Below, piece after piece: positions 35,761-47,389 of a stretch of DNA of 64,000 nucleotides. Made by a program: the position numbers and the translations under genes. The notes beneath the pieces were generated by a model. It searched no databases. It worked only from the letters and a program-made list of their open reading frames with translations, and was not told the DNA's origin. The DNA is from Ignelater luminosus (taxonomy: Eukaryota; Arthropoda; Insecta; Coleoptera; Elateridae): assembly GCA_011009095.1 (NCBI GenBank), contig VTPC01091318.1, forward strand, positions 40,887 to 104,886. Reading direction: 5' to 3'. Within the stretch, counting starts at the first letter, position 1. Every line of letters begins with the position of its first letter.

Positions 35761-37200
35761 TCGAAAGCAAAGCCCAAACAGTCGGTTGAGACGCTTTTGT
35801 TAGTGAAGTGTTTGAATTATAGAAGCTAACCTAGAAGAATTCTTAGAATATCGAGATTGAGTGTGCCTGTGTTTCATTAATTCGTCCTGCAAAAACTTCA
35901 AGATGTGGAAACAATCCAACATCCAAAATCTTCTTACAAACGCATTGTCTTTGTCCAAAAGCCCGAGTGTAAATCTTTGATGGTTGAACCAGCGTTAAAG
36001 GGGCAGCTTTAAGTTCAAAGAAAATACAAAGCGGATCTTCTTGGTCTAGTCTGGCTTGACTTCAATTTCGCCCCGATCTATGGGACAACAAGACAACAGT
36101 TTTGGTCATCGCCCATTGCTTTTTCTCTGTACTGTAAAAAGTCATTTCAATAGTACTTGCAGTAGCAGCATTACCTTTTGATTTTACACGATGCGAAATC
36201 ATTAAAACTCTGAGTCGTTATCGCTGTGGGGGAGGAATAAAAACTGAGAAATCCATATACCATCAGTAACTTCTTTCAAATTGGTTTAGGAACAAAAATT
36301 CAGCTCACGTTTGATGATGGTGTTAACAATCTTTAGTATCAGACATCGACTAGAAATCTTTTCATTGATTACAAACTTAATGAAAAACAAATATCATTAA
36401 ACAGAGGTTTGCACTCTAACAATTTGTTCTTGCAACAGTGTTGCCACTTAGTGTACTAATCTACACTTTCTAAATGAAAATGATATTGATCAGAATTATA
36501 GTAACTTATTTCCAAACAATTCGATAAATTAAAATGCTTTACAACTACTTCATTTACAAGGAAACATAAAAAGTATCATCTAAAAGACAGTTAAGACGTT
36601 AATTAAAGTCTATCTTGGCGTTAGTTTACAACCTGTTTGTGTATTCAGTAATGAATAATTAGTTGGTTAATGATTATTATACAAAGCGGCATTTAAATGC
36701 TTTGCCGTGTTATCTTCAAAGTCAAAGCAGAAACACTTAAAATTAATCTTAATTATTAACACTAAATAAATAGCATGTATTACGTAAAAATGATTTATTA
36801 GATGGGTAACAAGATTGCGTGCTTTTGATTCACTATCTACGTAAAACAAGAGAATTCTCCTAAATTAACCCTGACTTAACCTCCAATTCACCTGTTGCTT
36901 CTCTCGCTATCTTCCACTAGTTGTCACTCGACAAATATTCAAAAAAGCGTAGGTATGCAAGAATTTTATTCCAAAATAATCTCTAATCTAATTATTTAAT
37001 AATAAAATCAAATTAGTTATCCTTTCTAGTAATCATTAAGAACATAAAAAATTGATATAGAATAGTACAACATTTTAACATCACGCAAGATAAAAGAAGG
37101 TGGCATAATTTATGACCCCATTGATTAAGATACACGATATTGTAAACACTTTAATGCTATATGATTTAACCTTTAACAGTTTTAGAGCGGTCTAGCAAGA
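35761..37200 (-). other. twz intron 2 DNA, no gene recognised
   Basis: The first 200 nt match the flank of array B. The rest is AT-rich intron sequence without recognised features. Confidence 0.5.
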
Positions 37201-37230
37201 TTTATGCATTCGTCCACATTCTTCTTATAG

Positions 37231-37293
37231 AGATGGCGCGATGGCGGTATTATGTGGGAGGGCATGTTCCCATGCTTGCGCACCCTCTGGTGG
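37231..37293. promoter_or_regulatory. Possible CTCF/insulator-type sites
   Basis: In a GC-rich island (37228-37350), AGATGGCGC at 37231-37239 matches the core favoured by Drosophila CTCF. The minus strand of 37278-37293 reads CCACCAGAGGGTGCGC, one base from the general CTCF core (CCASYAGRKGGCRS). A further GTGGCGGCGGCGCC is at about 37344-37357. The ATGGCG-type cores cluster within 130 nt inside the 20.8-kb intron of twz. CTCF binding is inferred only from motif match. The island could also be a remnant of a mobile element or an internal promoter. Confidence 0.35.
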
Positions 37294-37350
37294 TCACGAC
37301 GCGTCTCGGCGGACGCCCCAAAGCGCTGGTGAACGTAAGCCATGTGGCGG

Positions 37351-38390
37351 CGGCGCCTAAAGCCTAAATTTTTGCCTGTAATGAGCTGTCAACTGCATTT
37401 TGCTGTTCGTTTATCGAACTCTTCAAAGAAGGCGAATTTTATTTGTTACGAAAAGTTTAACGGGTCGATCGTTCATGTTGATTATAAAATTACACAGCGA
37501 ACGTCGAATTTGTTATGTACTTACGGAAAGTAATTTTGATTATGAATGAATTTTTCTTTTAAAATATTTATTTAACTAACTTTATCAAATACGTAATATT
37601 CTACTTAAGCCGATAGTGGATTATAATTTCATCTGTTTTAACACAATTCTTCTCTTTCTAATACATCATACTATATAGTCACTCTGCAAGAAAAATTTAT
37701 ATAAACAGACCACCTCTGGTAGCCCAACTTTGAGTTTCTGCTTCTCACAGGCCACGAAAGGGTTTCATTTTCAAGACTAACCGTCGAGCTTTACCCTCTC
37801 AAGGACTCACATGCCTTAATACACAGAAGACTAATCATTTCTAAACATAAAATCATGACTCATACTCTTTTTGAGCCAAGTTTCGGAAAGATGTGTAAGA
37901 TCCGTGCTTGGTACCATAGAAAATCTTAACAGATATATATAATTCAACAGAAAATCATTTTCGGCGTTCTCTCCTATTAAGTTAAATACCTATCAATTCC
38001 CCCACCATGTGCTTCTTCGCGTTCCACAACTTTGTTGTACAACATTTCCCAAGACGTCCACTGTTGAACGCTCTTTCGTTTCTAATCTTCTTCTGTTTCG
38101 AAAGGACAGGGATTACTTCGTTCTTCATTTTCGCATAGGTCACTTTAGATGACAAAAGATCGAGCTTCGTCTAGCTAAAGGCCACCTCATGTGGCAAATT
38201 TTAAGGTTCTCTTCAGAAGGTAAAAAAAGACAAGCACAAGCTGGCGGTTCATTTTTATTTGTCCTGGGAACCATAAGGACGCTGGTGTGAAAATAAAACA
38301 TCTGCTTTATGGATTTTAGTGCAGTAACTAAGAAAAGACCGACTTTATGGCTGGATGCACCGATGGTCTGATAAAACACAAAATTCAAGC
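37351..38390 (-). other. twz intron 2 DNA, no gene recognised
   Basis: No supported coding frame or mobile-element ends. The 3' part grades into the diverged repeats of array D. Confidence 0.5.
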
Positions 38391-38394
38391 TTGA

Positions 38395-41320
38395 GAAAGT
38401 ACAAGTTCAATCGAGAACTACCGAGAAAGACAAAGCTTGAAAACAAATCCCAAACCTTAATTCAGGATAGTTTCTCTTAAAAAGGAAAAATGGAGTCGAA
38501 TGAAGAGATAAGCCCTTAATGTTTTCTGGTTTTTTGATCGCTAGCTACGAATGTCTTCAAGGAAAACCAAGTACGATCATGAGCTAGAAGACAAAACCCA
38601 ACGTGAGAGAAGCAAATTTCGAGCGGAAACTACTGCAAATAGTCTGGAGGGAAATAAAACCGCTTTTGATTCAAAGTACCCCCTCGTTCTAGTAAAACTA
38701 AAAAAATATCAAGACTGATAGCTGAATTTTATTATCTTCTGAAATGTTAGTATTAGTTAACTGTAAATGACTTAGCAACATATAGAACCCAATAGTAGGC
38801 GGTCATAGATGGCCAACTTCAAATCGCCGCACCGTAAGTAATTGAAAAGGGCAAAGCCCAATCAAGAACTATTGCATTAGATAGTCTAGACAAGAGCAAA
38901 ACATTACCTTTTATTCCTGATAGTTCCATAAGAAAGTTAGATAAATCGAGAGCAAATCTCGAATCTGCTTTAAAAGTTTTAGTAGAGTCTGTACAAATAG
39001 CTATAACTGCAGATGGTCTAAAGCAGATCAAATCTTGGATTCAGAATGGCTTCCCTAAAGAAACCTAACCAAAATAAGAACAGCTTGTTTTGGGGGTCAG
39101 AGCTAGCTACAAGTAACTTAAAGGTATAACAAAACTCAACCACGAATAACTTCGAAAAAACGACTAAACCGATTCACTTTTGAGGACTTCTTCTAATAGA
39201 ATTTTAAATTGGTGTTTCTAATCTGTTTTCGGGATACTGATGAAGCTTGCACAATAAAATTGGGCTAATTAGAGATGGTTCAGCAGTGTGCAAAGTTCAA
39301 TCGTAGGCTGCCATGAATAGACAATGAAGTTCAAGCTAGAGTCATCATAAGTAATTTGATGAAAAACGAAGTCCAACCAAGAGCGATGGCAGCTAGTTCA
39401 AAAGAGGTCACAGCTAGACTCTTGATTCAAAATAGATTTCCTGAAAATAGGCACATGGCTAGTCGTAGATGGCGTGGAAAAACGTAAAACTCGACGATAA
39501 GCTCTTGAAGATCCTAGTAGAAGACGAAACCTAGTCGTAGGTGACTAGCAAAACCTAATAGAGATGAGGGCAGAATCGGACTATTCAAGATAGTTTTCCT
39601 TAAAATTAAAAATGAGGAACGAGATCAATAGCACGATTTTAATTTGTTTTGGGAATCTTAAGAAAGCCCATACTACAGGTAGCTAACTGCAGATGGTGTA
39701 GAGGATAGCAAAGTCTAACTATAGCTGCTATGTATGATTTGATAGAGGACAAAAGTCAACCACAAGGGATTTAGGAATAGCGAAGTTTAACCAAGAGCTA
39801 GTGTAGGTAATCTGGGAAAAAGCAAAACAGTACTATTGATTCAGGATAACTTAGCTTATTTCAACTATTGCCGAACACAACCTAAAACACTTGAAGTTTA
39901 CAAGAAATTAGAAGGAAGGCAAAAGAATCTTTATGGAATAATAGCTGAAGCCACGGCAAGTACCAGCGAGTCTTCAAGAGCTCATTTCCACCATGAAAAG
40001 AACCACACAAAATATTAGAGTAGCAGAGAATAATTTTCCGGTATTACCAGAAAACAGAAATGTGCTTGTTCTACCAGATGACTTCAAAATGGACTTTACT
40101 GGTTTTATAACAAAACGTTTAAAAGCATTCCAAATATATTTTTCCAGCTATACACAATTTCCCCATTAATTTATGTCCTCATGCCGAATAAACAAAAAGC
40201 AACTTACATTGGAATTTTCAGTCAACAAGTTTTTCCAACAGTTAGGGATTTCGGATGTTGTTTTCATTTTAAACAATGCTTGGAGAAATTCAGCAAATTG
40301 GACTGAAAAAATAATACGACTTCGATTTAAGAGTTTCAACAGAAGCCTGTCGATTCCACTGCAAAAGAATTCGAGTCCAAGGTAGAATAATGTTCAATCA
40401 TCAAATTCGACTAGTATGGGCTAAAAAAGAACGAAACTCAGCCAAGAGTCGCCGCAAATAGTTCGAAGAAGAGTCAGACCAGCTCCTAGAAGGTTAACAA
40501 GAATAAGAGCAATGTTGTTGATTGATTGGTTTGTTAGAGGAGTCCGTGCACACAGCTAACTGTGAATAGCGTAAAGGAAAACAAAACCTACTTTTGGACC
40601 AGAGAACAAAATTTGCGACTTGCAGGATTGCAGGACAAAATCAAGGCCGATGACTGATTTTTATTTGTTTGGCTTCGTGAACCTGATAGAATACAAGATT
40701 CAATCGTAAACTATCGTAAGTAGTTTGGGAAGGAAGAAGCCCGACTGAGAACTACGGTAGATAGTCCGAAAGAAGGCAGAGCACGATTTTTAATTCAAGA
40801 TAGTAGGAAGATTTAGAAAAACGATAAGAGCAAAGTTGTTGGTTGGTTTCCAATCTGTTTTAAGAAATCTTAGGAAAAGACAGAAGAAACCAAGTCCTTT
40901 AGGACTAATAAATATACATAAGTAGTCTGGGGAAGGGCAAAACTGTACCATTCATTATAAACAATGGACCCCTAGGAAGATTAGAAGAAAGAGAGTAAGA
41001 CTGATAGCTGATAGAGAAGAGCAAAGTCTAATTATGGCTTGATAGAAAACAAAACTCGAGCAGAAACGGTTTGAATACCGTGAAGTGCAACCAAGAACTG
41101 TAAGTAAGGCAAAACTGGATTATTGATTCAGGATAGATTCATGTAGTGTCACTCCAAGTGATCTAAAGGAGAGCAAAGTACAGACAATTAATCTGGAAGA
41201 GGACAAAACTCAACAGCAAATAGTTTAGAAGAAACAAAACCCGACCGAAAGTTATCCTAGATATAGTTTGAAGGGGGGGCAAAACTATTCGTTTCTGACC
41301 AAGAGAAAGTTAGATCTGGC
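38395..41320 (+). repeat. Minisatellite array D (diverged, ~42 nt unit)
   Basis: Long run of copies of a unit like GCAAAACCCAACCAAGAGCT followed by ACTGYAAGTAGTCTGGAAGAGG. Anchors include GCAAAGCCCAATCAAGAACTA (about 38850), AACGAAGTCCAACCAAGAGC (about 39365), GCGAAGTTTAACCAAGAGCTA (about 39780) and AGAAACAAAACCCGACCGAAA (about 41228). The unit can be aligned with that of arrays B and C, so I treat it as an older or separate variant of the same family. Confidence 0.6.
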
Positions 41321-42353
41321 TAAACACAAGTAATCATCCCGTAGAAGATATTTTATTTGTATTTCTGTTCATTTATATTCTATGCTTGAATAAGTCTCTC
41401 TTATAAGTATCAGCTACCATGGAGTCTCATCAAGCATTATTCATGAAAAAGATAATTTTACCAAGACATATAAATGAGTAGAAATAAACTAACTAATATT
41501 AAGATACAAGCTTCCACATGGAAGGTAAGCTTTCCTTACTGTAAGCTTTGGCTCACGTCAGCTAAATGGTAGCTGTTGCAAAAAGATTTATGTGTAATTT
41601 GTACAACTAAAATTATATCCATAACGCAATTAATTAAATAAATTATCCGTAATAGGTATTGAGGAATGGAAAGATTAATGGCAAAAAATAAAAAAGGTCT
41701 GAAAACAATAATGTTAAATAAAAGTAACAATTTATAAATAATTAATTAAAACGTACGACCAAACATGTAATAAAATTAGTAAAGATGTGTCACACTAGAA
41801 TGAATAATTAAAACCAGTAGGTAGAATTAAACGAAATTATTCACCAAGGAGTGTCAAACGTGATAATTGAAAGAGAGCAGACACACTTATTATTAATGTC
41901 AATTATGGTATCTGATTCTACCATCCAACACTACGCTATAATGTTATTTGCGTAATATTTCTTACTTTTATTTATGTAAAATTGGAAAATAACCAACGTT
42001 TAAACGTTAATAATAATTATAAAATAAGTTGAAAATTTTAACGTGACCGGTTATTTAATAATTTTATCCCTGTAAGTTTAATTTATAAACGTGTTTGGTT
42101 CAATTAACGGATAAATTTATGCATGCATAGATAATCATTGATGCAATTAAAGAGTTTCATTTCTTTCGTTAATTAACTATGACCACGCAACATTAATTAT
42201 GGTAATATAAAATTGTACTCTTGATTATTATTTTAACCATGACATCGGTTGCAGCAGTAGTTGAAATGGCACCTGCAGTTCTTTAATTGCTGATTATACG
42301 TTACTTACTGTTACAGATTATTATTTAAAGAGAAAAAGGAAAAGAAGACTCAC
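41321..42353 (-). other. twz intron 2, 5' end; no gene recognised
   Basis: Very AT-rich sequence leading up to the donor of exon 2. Homeodomain-type ATTA/TAAT strings are common, but that is expected from base composition. Confidence 0.5.
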
Positions 42354-42545
42354 TTCGTAAGCGTTTCTAAGGAGGAAGTGTATATCGTGCCGCCGACGTC
42401 GATATGAACAGGCGCCGTATACCGAGAGGCAGCCGCCACGCAAGGTATTCCAGTGATCTTGTTATAATTTACTGCTGGTGGCGTCGGTGATGATGAGTTA
42501 GACATCGTCGGTGAAGTTGCCGGAGAGCTGTTAGGCGACATCAGC
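42354..42545 (-). CDS. twz: twz coding exon 2 (Ser/Pro-rich, BTB start)
   Basis: Acceptor TTATTTTCAG at 42546 and donor GTGAGT at 42353-42348 bound 192 nt. The first base completes an Arg codon from exon 1, and the last two bases (AA) complete a Lys codon with the A of exon 3, giving TLTKYPESR across the junction. The exon encodes LMSPNSSPATSPTMSNSSSP, then a linker, then APVHIDVGGTIYTSSLETLT, the first strand of the BTB domain. In the vertebrate proteins this position carries [20 protein letters not shown]. The Ser/Pro-rich part is likely disordered. It lies 20.8 kb from exon 3. Confidence 0.95.
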
Positions 42546-43734
42546 CTGAAAATAAAAATAAATATCGTACATAAACATCTTGGAAATCAATTACCTAATA
42601 ATCATCAATTTTCTTTTTTCCTTAGGTTTATTGCAATTCAATTTGTAAAATCCCACCATAAGGCAGTTAATTAATTTATACAGCAGATTGTATGATAAGA
42701 AATTATGTGTCTAGAGCTTCAGTTATTTTATAAGACTCAACATTAATATCGTAGAAGATTACATTAAATTAGCTGGAACAAACATAGCCGATAGTGCATC
42801 TAAGGCGATAACACCTTAAGGTAAAACTGTACATTTTATTTTATCTTTTTTGTTTTATTATTATTTATTTTACAAAAACATACATTCTTCAGACTGTTGC
42901 AGCAAGATTTCGGCTCCTAAACATCGACATGACAACAATCAATGTAACTTTTCATTTTCCGAAGAATCTGCACAAAATTAATGAAAATGGAAATTCAAAT
43001 TATTTGTTATGGTTATGAAGCAATCTTCATTTCATAATGAGCATCGTCCGATTACCTCCACTTGCTCCAGTCAAGCTTCTTTAGCCTGGATGGTAACTTC
43101 AGAACAAATAATAGAGAATGAAAAAAAAACGCACCATCTACCCGTCGCGTCCGGCAACCCATCTATTGACACTTTCTTGTTAGCTTATCTTTGTTTTCAA
43201 GCTTTGATGAACGAATTCCATCCACCGACGAATATTTGGTATTTCTCGAATTTGACCAAGGTTGATGTTCGTCTTTGGTGTTTTACCAAAATTTCTTTTG
43301 TAAAAATAATTTGTCTAGAAATCTCTTTTTTACAAATCAGAAAAAGCGACAAAAATAATTTTGCTTGGTTTTTTATGAGATCTGGTGGCAAAACTGCGAA
43401 CGATGGAAGAATGGATTCAGTAGGTTACCATGCATCTATGAAGAATAACATTCGTCATTTTGATCTTTTGAGAATTCAATTGTAAACGACGCCTATGGAA
43501 TATGAAAGTCGGCGAGGATACAGAGGCTAAGCTCTTACTTTCGATCTTTCTATCTCCAGTCAAATAGTAACTGTAGTGGTAGTTATAAAAATAAAACGAC
43601 ATACCTCCAGATTTGCCAAGGTAAAGGTGATCAAGAATATCTTCACAAAATTTTGTCCTAATCGTTACCAGTGAGTATGTTTTCTTTGCGTCAAGATTTT
43701 GTGGGAATCTTGGTTTTGAGAATTTCTAAAGCAC
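42546..43734 (-). other. twz intron 1 DNA; unsupported 158-codon frame
   Basis: A plus-strand frame of 158 codons (43009-43485) is the longest here, but it has no domain, signal or family features and lies in intron sequence. It could be decayed mobile-element sequence, as it ends about 250 nt before a jockey-like fragment. No firm call. Confidence 0.4.
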
Positions 43735-44005
43735 TTTTAATCCGATTAATATTTCAGTTTTAACAAACTGGCCTGAACAATTAGAAATTCTCAAAATAAA
43801 TTGATACACAAACCAGCAAGAGATCCAAATGAGACACAATCATATCGCCCAATAAATTTACTTCCTGTCATTGCCAAACTTCTTGAACGACTTCTATTAA
43901 GTACAAGAAATTACGGCAATATATCCAAATATCGAAGATTGGACTCCATCTCATCAATTTGGGTTTCGAGCAGTTCACTCAATCATTCAAGAGACACACG
44001 CTATA

Positions 44006-45275
44006 CCAGGTGTATACCTATGAAATGAGACTTTTTTTTCAATTTTAAACGTTTATTAACAAAAAATGGTTACAAATTTAATCTTCAAAATAATAGCCAT
44101 CGCTAGCGACACATTTTACCCATCTCTCAGGCAATTTGTGAATCCCGCGCCAAAAAAATTGGCCGTCTTTGGCCGCAAACCAATCATCGAGCCATTTTTT
44201 GGCTTCTTCGTGAGAATTGAAGCGCTGCTCGGAAAGTGCGTGGCCCATCGATGCAAACAAATGATAATCGGAAGGCGCCAAGTCTGGTGAGTAAGCCGCA
44301 TGCACCAGCGGTTCCCAATCGTACGTCTCCACCAATTCCCGGGTCGCTCTTGTTCGATGTGGTGGTGCATTGTCATCAAGAAAAATTACTTTGTGACGCC
44401 GATCTGCATATTCTGGGCGTTTTCGGTGTATAGCGCTGTTCAAATCGGCCAATTGTCGTTGGTAGCGTGCACCGTCAACTGTTTCACCTGGTTTTAATAG
44501 CTCGTACCAAATCATACCATGCTGATCCCAGAAAACACACAGCATTGCCTTGCGGCCGAAGCGATTTGGTTTGGCCGTTGATTTTGGCTTGTGGCCGGGC
44601 GGACCATACGATCGTTTACGCTTGGGATTGGAGAAATACACCCGTAACGATTCGATGCAAAAAAGACTTCCTTTTGAACCGGGAGAGCAGCATTTCACAA
44701 GTGGTTTTTCGGTTCTCTTGCTGCCTTTCAGTCAGTTCATGCGGCACCCATCTTCCGACCTTTAAAATCATGCCCATGTCTTTCAAACGTTTGCAAATGG
44801 TTTTTTGGGTCACTCCCAACTGCTCTGCCATCATTTCTTGCGTTTGACCATCATCTTCATTCAACAATGCTTGCAATTCGGTGTCCTCAAACTTTTTCGG
44901 TGGCCGGCCACGTTCCTCGTTCTCCACGCTAAAATCACCACTTCGGAATTTTTCAAACCACCTGAAGCACTGTGCTCTGCTTAGAGCATGTCCACCGTAA
45001 GCTTCTATAAGCATTTGATGAGCTTGAGAAGCGTTTTTCTTCAATTGATAACAGAAAATCAACGATGTCCGCAAATCGTAGTTTGAAGGCACGAAATTCG
45101 ACATTTTTAAGAGCGAAAAAAATGCGTTGTTGTACGAAACATCACAAACAATGAATTGAATATTGTTGACAGATGACAGACGAAAAAAATAAGACACTTG
45201 GGACAGTTTAAAAATACTCCTAGCGACATCTGTGGTCTAATAGCTGAAAGTCTCATTTCATAGGTATACACCTGG
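44006..45275 (-). mobile_element. Mariner element 3, Mos1/mauritiana-like (1270 bp)
   Basis: Flanked by TA at 44004-44005 and 45276-45277. Perfect terminal inverted repeats of about 29 nt begin CCAGGTGTATACC, like the CCAGGTGTAC ends of mauritiana-subfamily mariners. Transposase on the minus strand. Removing the element and one TA joins the two halves of the jockey-like frame (…ETHA + INQALE…), so the insertion point is exact. Confidence 0.96.
44078..45104 (-). pseudogene. Mos1-like mariner transposase, internally deleted
   Basis: The N-terminal frame begins at the methionine at 45104 (MSNFVPSNYDLRTSLIFCYQ) and has the features of mauritiana-subfamily transposases: GRPPKKFEDTELQALL, QKTICKRLKDMG, GRWVPHELTERQ and KSFLHRIVTG. 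Right after TG a small deletion, which I infer to be 14 nt, removes the DEKW segment with the first catalytic aspartate and shifts the frame. The C-terminal frame (44078-44698) continues with SNPKRKRSYG, NRFGRKAMLCVFWDQ, FLDDNAPPHRT, AYSPDLAPSDYHLF and KCVASDGYYFED, so aspartates two and three keep the 34-residue spacing. The usual HDN is DDN here. Inactive. Confidence 0.94.
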
Positions 45276-46157
45276 TAAACCAAGCGCTCGAACGTAAAGA
45301 ATACTGTGTATCTACCTTCTTGGACGTAAGCCAAGCCTTTGATAAGGTTTGGCACAGAGGACTCTTATATATAAAATTACAGAACACCTTCCAATCAAAT
45401 TTAAAATAAAAATGAACATAGCAAAGTTCCATAGAATCGGGAATTCCACAAAGCAGCGACCTTTGCTTTACCTGTTGTACACGGCAGACATGCCAATAGA
45501 CAGAAACACCATCATGATACTGTTGTACTTACATCTCATGAAAATTCAGCAACAGCCACTGCATTTCTACAAAATCACCTAAATCAAATAGAGACATGGT
45601 TACATAAATGGAAAAATCAAGATAAACAAGAATAAATCTACCCAAATAAATTTCACGCTTAGACGAGGGAATTGTCCACAGGTACGTCTCAACAAAACAG
45701 TAATACCACAGTCTTCTAGCAGAAAATATTTAGGCATCCATTTAAGACAATAAACTCATCTGCAAGAATCACATTATCAAGAAACGCAAACAAATTGATA
45801 TAAACTAACATATCCATAATTAAGAGAAGCCAATCAAAAATACTTCGTATGATAACCGACGCACGATGGTACGTAACCAATCAAACATTACACAAAGACT
45901 TAAGAAAACCCTACGTCAAGGACATCATCAAAGAAAAGAGTATCTAGCATCACACTAAATTAAAATTCCATTCAAATGTTCTGCTACTACTACTATTAGC
46001 GTCTCAACATGATAGAAGACTCAAAAGGTATTGGCTGGCAGACTTAAAAGAAGATTAAGGAGGACTTTTCACTGGAGAAGTAACTCACTACGCCACGGTG
46101 TGGATGCACGTCACAGAGTTGGTAACATGGCAAGCATAGTAAAACGAAAGACTAATA

Positions 46158-47387
46158 CGAGGGTGGTCTGAAAAGTTTCTGACCTAACAGATACAAGACA
46201 TTTTTTCTGAAATTTTTTTTTTATTTTTCAACATAGTCTCCTTATAACTCTACACACTTCTCCCAGCGATGCTCCCATCTCTGTAACCCGTCCAAAATAA
46301 TTGTTCACGAAGGTGATTGCCTCTTCATTTGACGAAAATCTTTGTCCTCCGGGCGCAATTTTTAGATGAGGGAACAAAAAGAAGTCGCTTGGGGCTAGAT
46401 CTGGTGAGTAAGGCGGGTGGTCAAGCAGTTCAAACCGTAATTCGTGGATTTTCGCTATGGCAACCGCTGAGGTGTGAGATGGTGCGTTGTCTTGGTGAAA
46501 CAGGATTTTCTTTTTCTGCAAATGTGGCCGTTTTTTCGCAAGTTCTGCCTTCAGCTTGTCAAGTAATGATGCATAGTATGCTCCTGTAATGATTTTTCCT
46601 TTTTGAAGATAATCGATTAAAATAACTCCATGACTATCCCAAAAAACAGTCGCCATCACTTTCCCAGCCGAAAAAACAGTTTTTGCTTTTTTTGGAGCCG
46701 GTTCCCCCTTTGCAGTCCACTGTTTGGACTGTATTTTTGTTTCGGGCGTATAATGGTGTATCCAAGTTTCATCTACAGTAATTAATCGGCGCCAAAACTC
46801 GGATTTATTTCGCCTAAACTGCGCCAAAAGAGCGTTGGAAATATTCATTCGAACACGTTTTTGGTCTAACGTGAGCAAACGCGGCACCCAACGCGCGGAC
46901 AGCTTTCTCATGCCTAAATGTTGATTTAATATGTGACAAACACGTTCTTTTGACATGTTCATAACCTCTGCTATCTCTCTCACTTTAATTCGGCGGTCGT
47001 CTAGCACCATTTGGTGAACTTTGGCGATGTTTTCGTCGGTAGTTGCAGTTTTTGGACGTCCCGAACGTTCATCGTCTCCCAAGCTCTTACGGCCACGTTT
47101 AAATTCAGCAGCCCAAAATTTCACTGTGGTAAATGATGGTGCAGAGTCCCCATACACAGAATCCAACTCATCTTTTATTTGCGAAGGCGTATTGCCTTTC
47201 AAAAACAAATATTTAATGACAGCTCGATACTCGATTTTGTCCATTTTCACAAAAAAACTCACATCAACTCACTCAACTGAAACTTTGGTAAGTAACTGTC
47301 AACAGATGAACAACGAAATTCAGTAGCTTTTATTTACGAGTGCTGCCATCTTCACGTTGAGGTCGGAAACTTTTCAGACCACCCTCG
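46158..47387 (-). mobile_element. Mariner element 2 (1230 bp, sister of element 1)
   Basis: Flanked by TA at 46156-46157 and 47388-47389. Terminal repeats begin CGAGGGTGGTCTGAAAAG and differ at one position over 28 nt. Compared with element 1 it lacks 26 nt (junction near 46295, at a shared CAAA) and 35 nt (junction near 47276), and it has one extra G near 46996, which exactly explains 1230 versus 1290 bp. It starts just past the end of the jockey-like fragment. Confidence 0.96.
46228..47244 (-). pseudogene. Mariner transposase, C-terminally altered (element 2)
   Basis: One continuous frame; the family start is the methionine at 47244 (MDKIEYRAVIKYLF), with an in-frame upstream methionine at 47262. 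The two helix-turn-helix parts, WVPRLLT, VDETWIHHY, FHQDNAPSHTS and SPDLAPSDFFLFP are present with D,D34D spacing. The 26-nt deletion after FVNNYF shifts the frame and replaces about 40 C-terminal residues (including the WEKC and GDYVEK parts) with an unrelated end. The catalytic core is therefore intact but the C-terminus is not, so activity is doubtful. Confidence 0.9.
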
Positions 47388-47389
47388 TA

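Larger units (their letters stand above)
43735..46060 (+). pseudogene. Jockey-like non-LTR retrotransposon RT fragment
   Basis: The reading frames match the reverse transcriptase of jockey-clade LINEs. From 43735 to 44003: WPEQLEILKI, then LIHKPARDPNE, SYRPINLLPV and AKLLERLLLS. From about 45276: NQALERKEYC, TFLDVSQAFDKVWHRGLLY, PLLYLLYTAD, then ETWLHKW, TLRRGN, KYLGIHL, ILRMITDARWYVTNQTLHKD and QHDRRLKRYW, which reaches the 3' part of ORF2. Several frameshifts and stops occur. The catalytic F/YADD motif is lost: the sequence passes from the region before it (DRNTIM) straight into TVVLTSHENSA in another frame. It is cut in two by mariner element 3. No endonuclease domain, 5' end or poly(A) tail was found, so it is a dead 5'-truncated copy. 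Confidence 0.9.

Noticed and set aside
43009..43485. 158-codon plus-strand open frame in twz intron 1
   Set aside because: No recognisable motifs and no matching neighbours; it does not extend into the jockey-like frame. Likely chance or decayed repeat.
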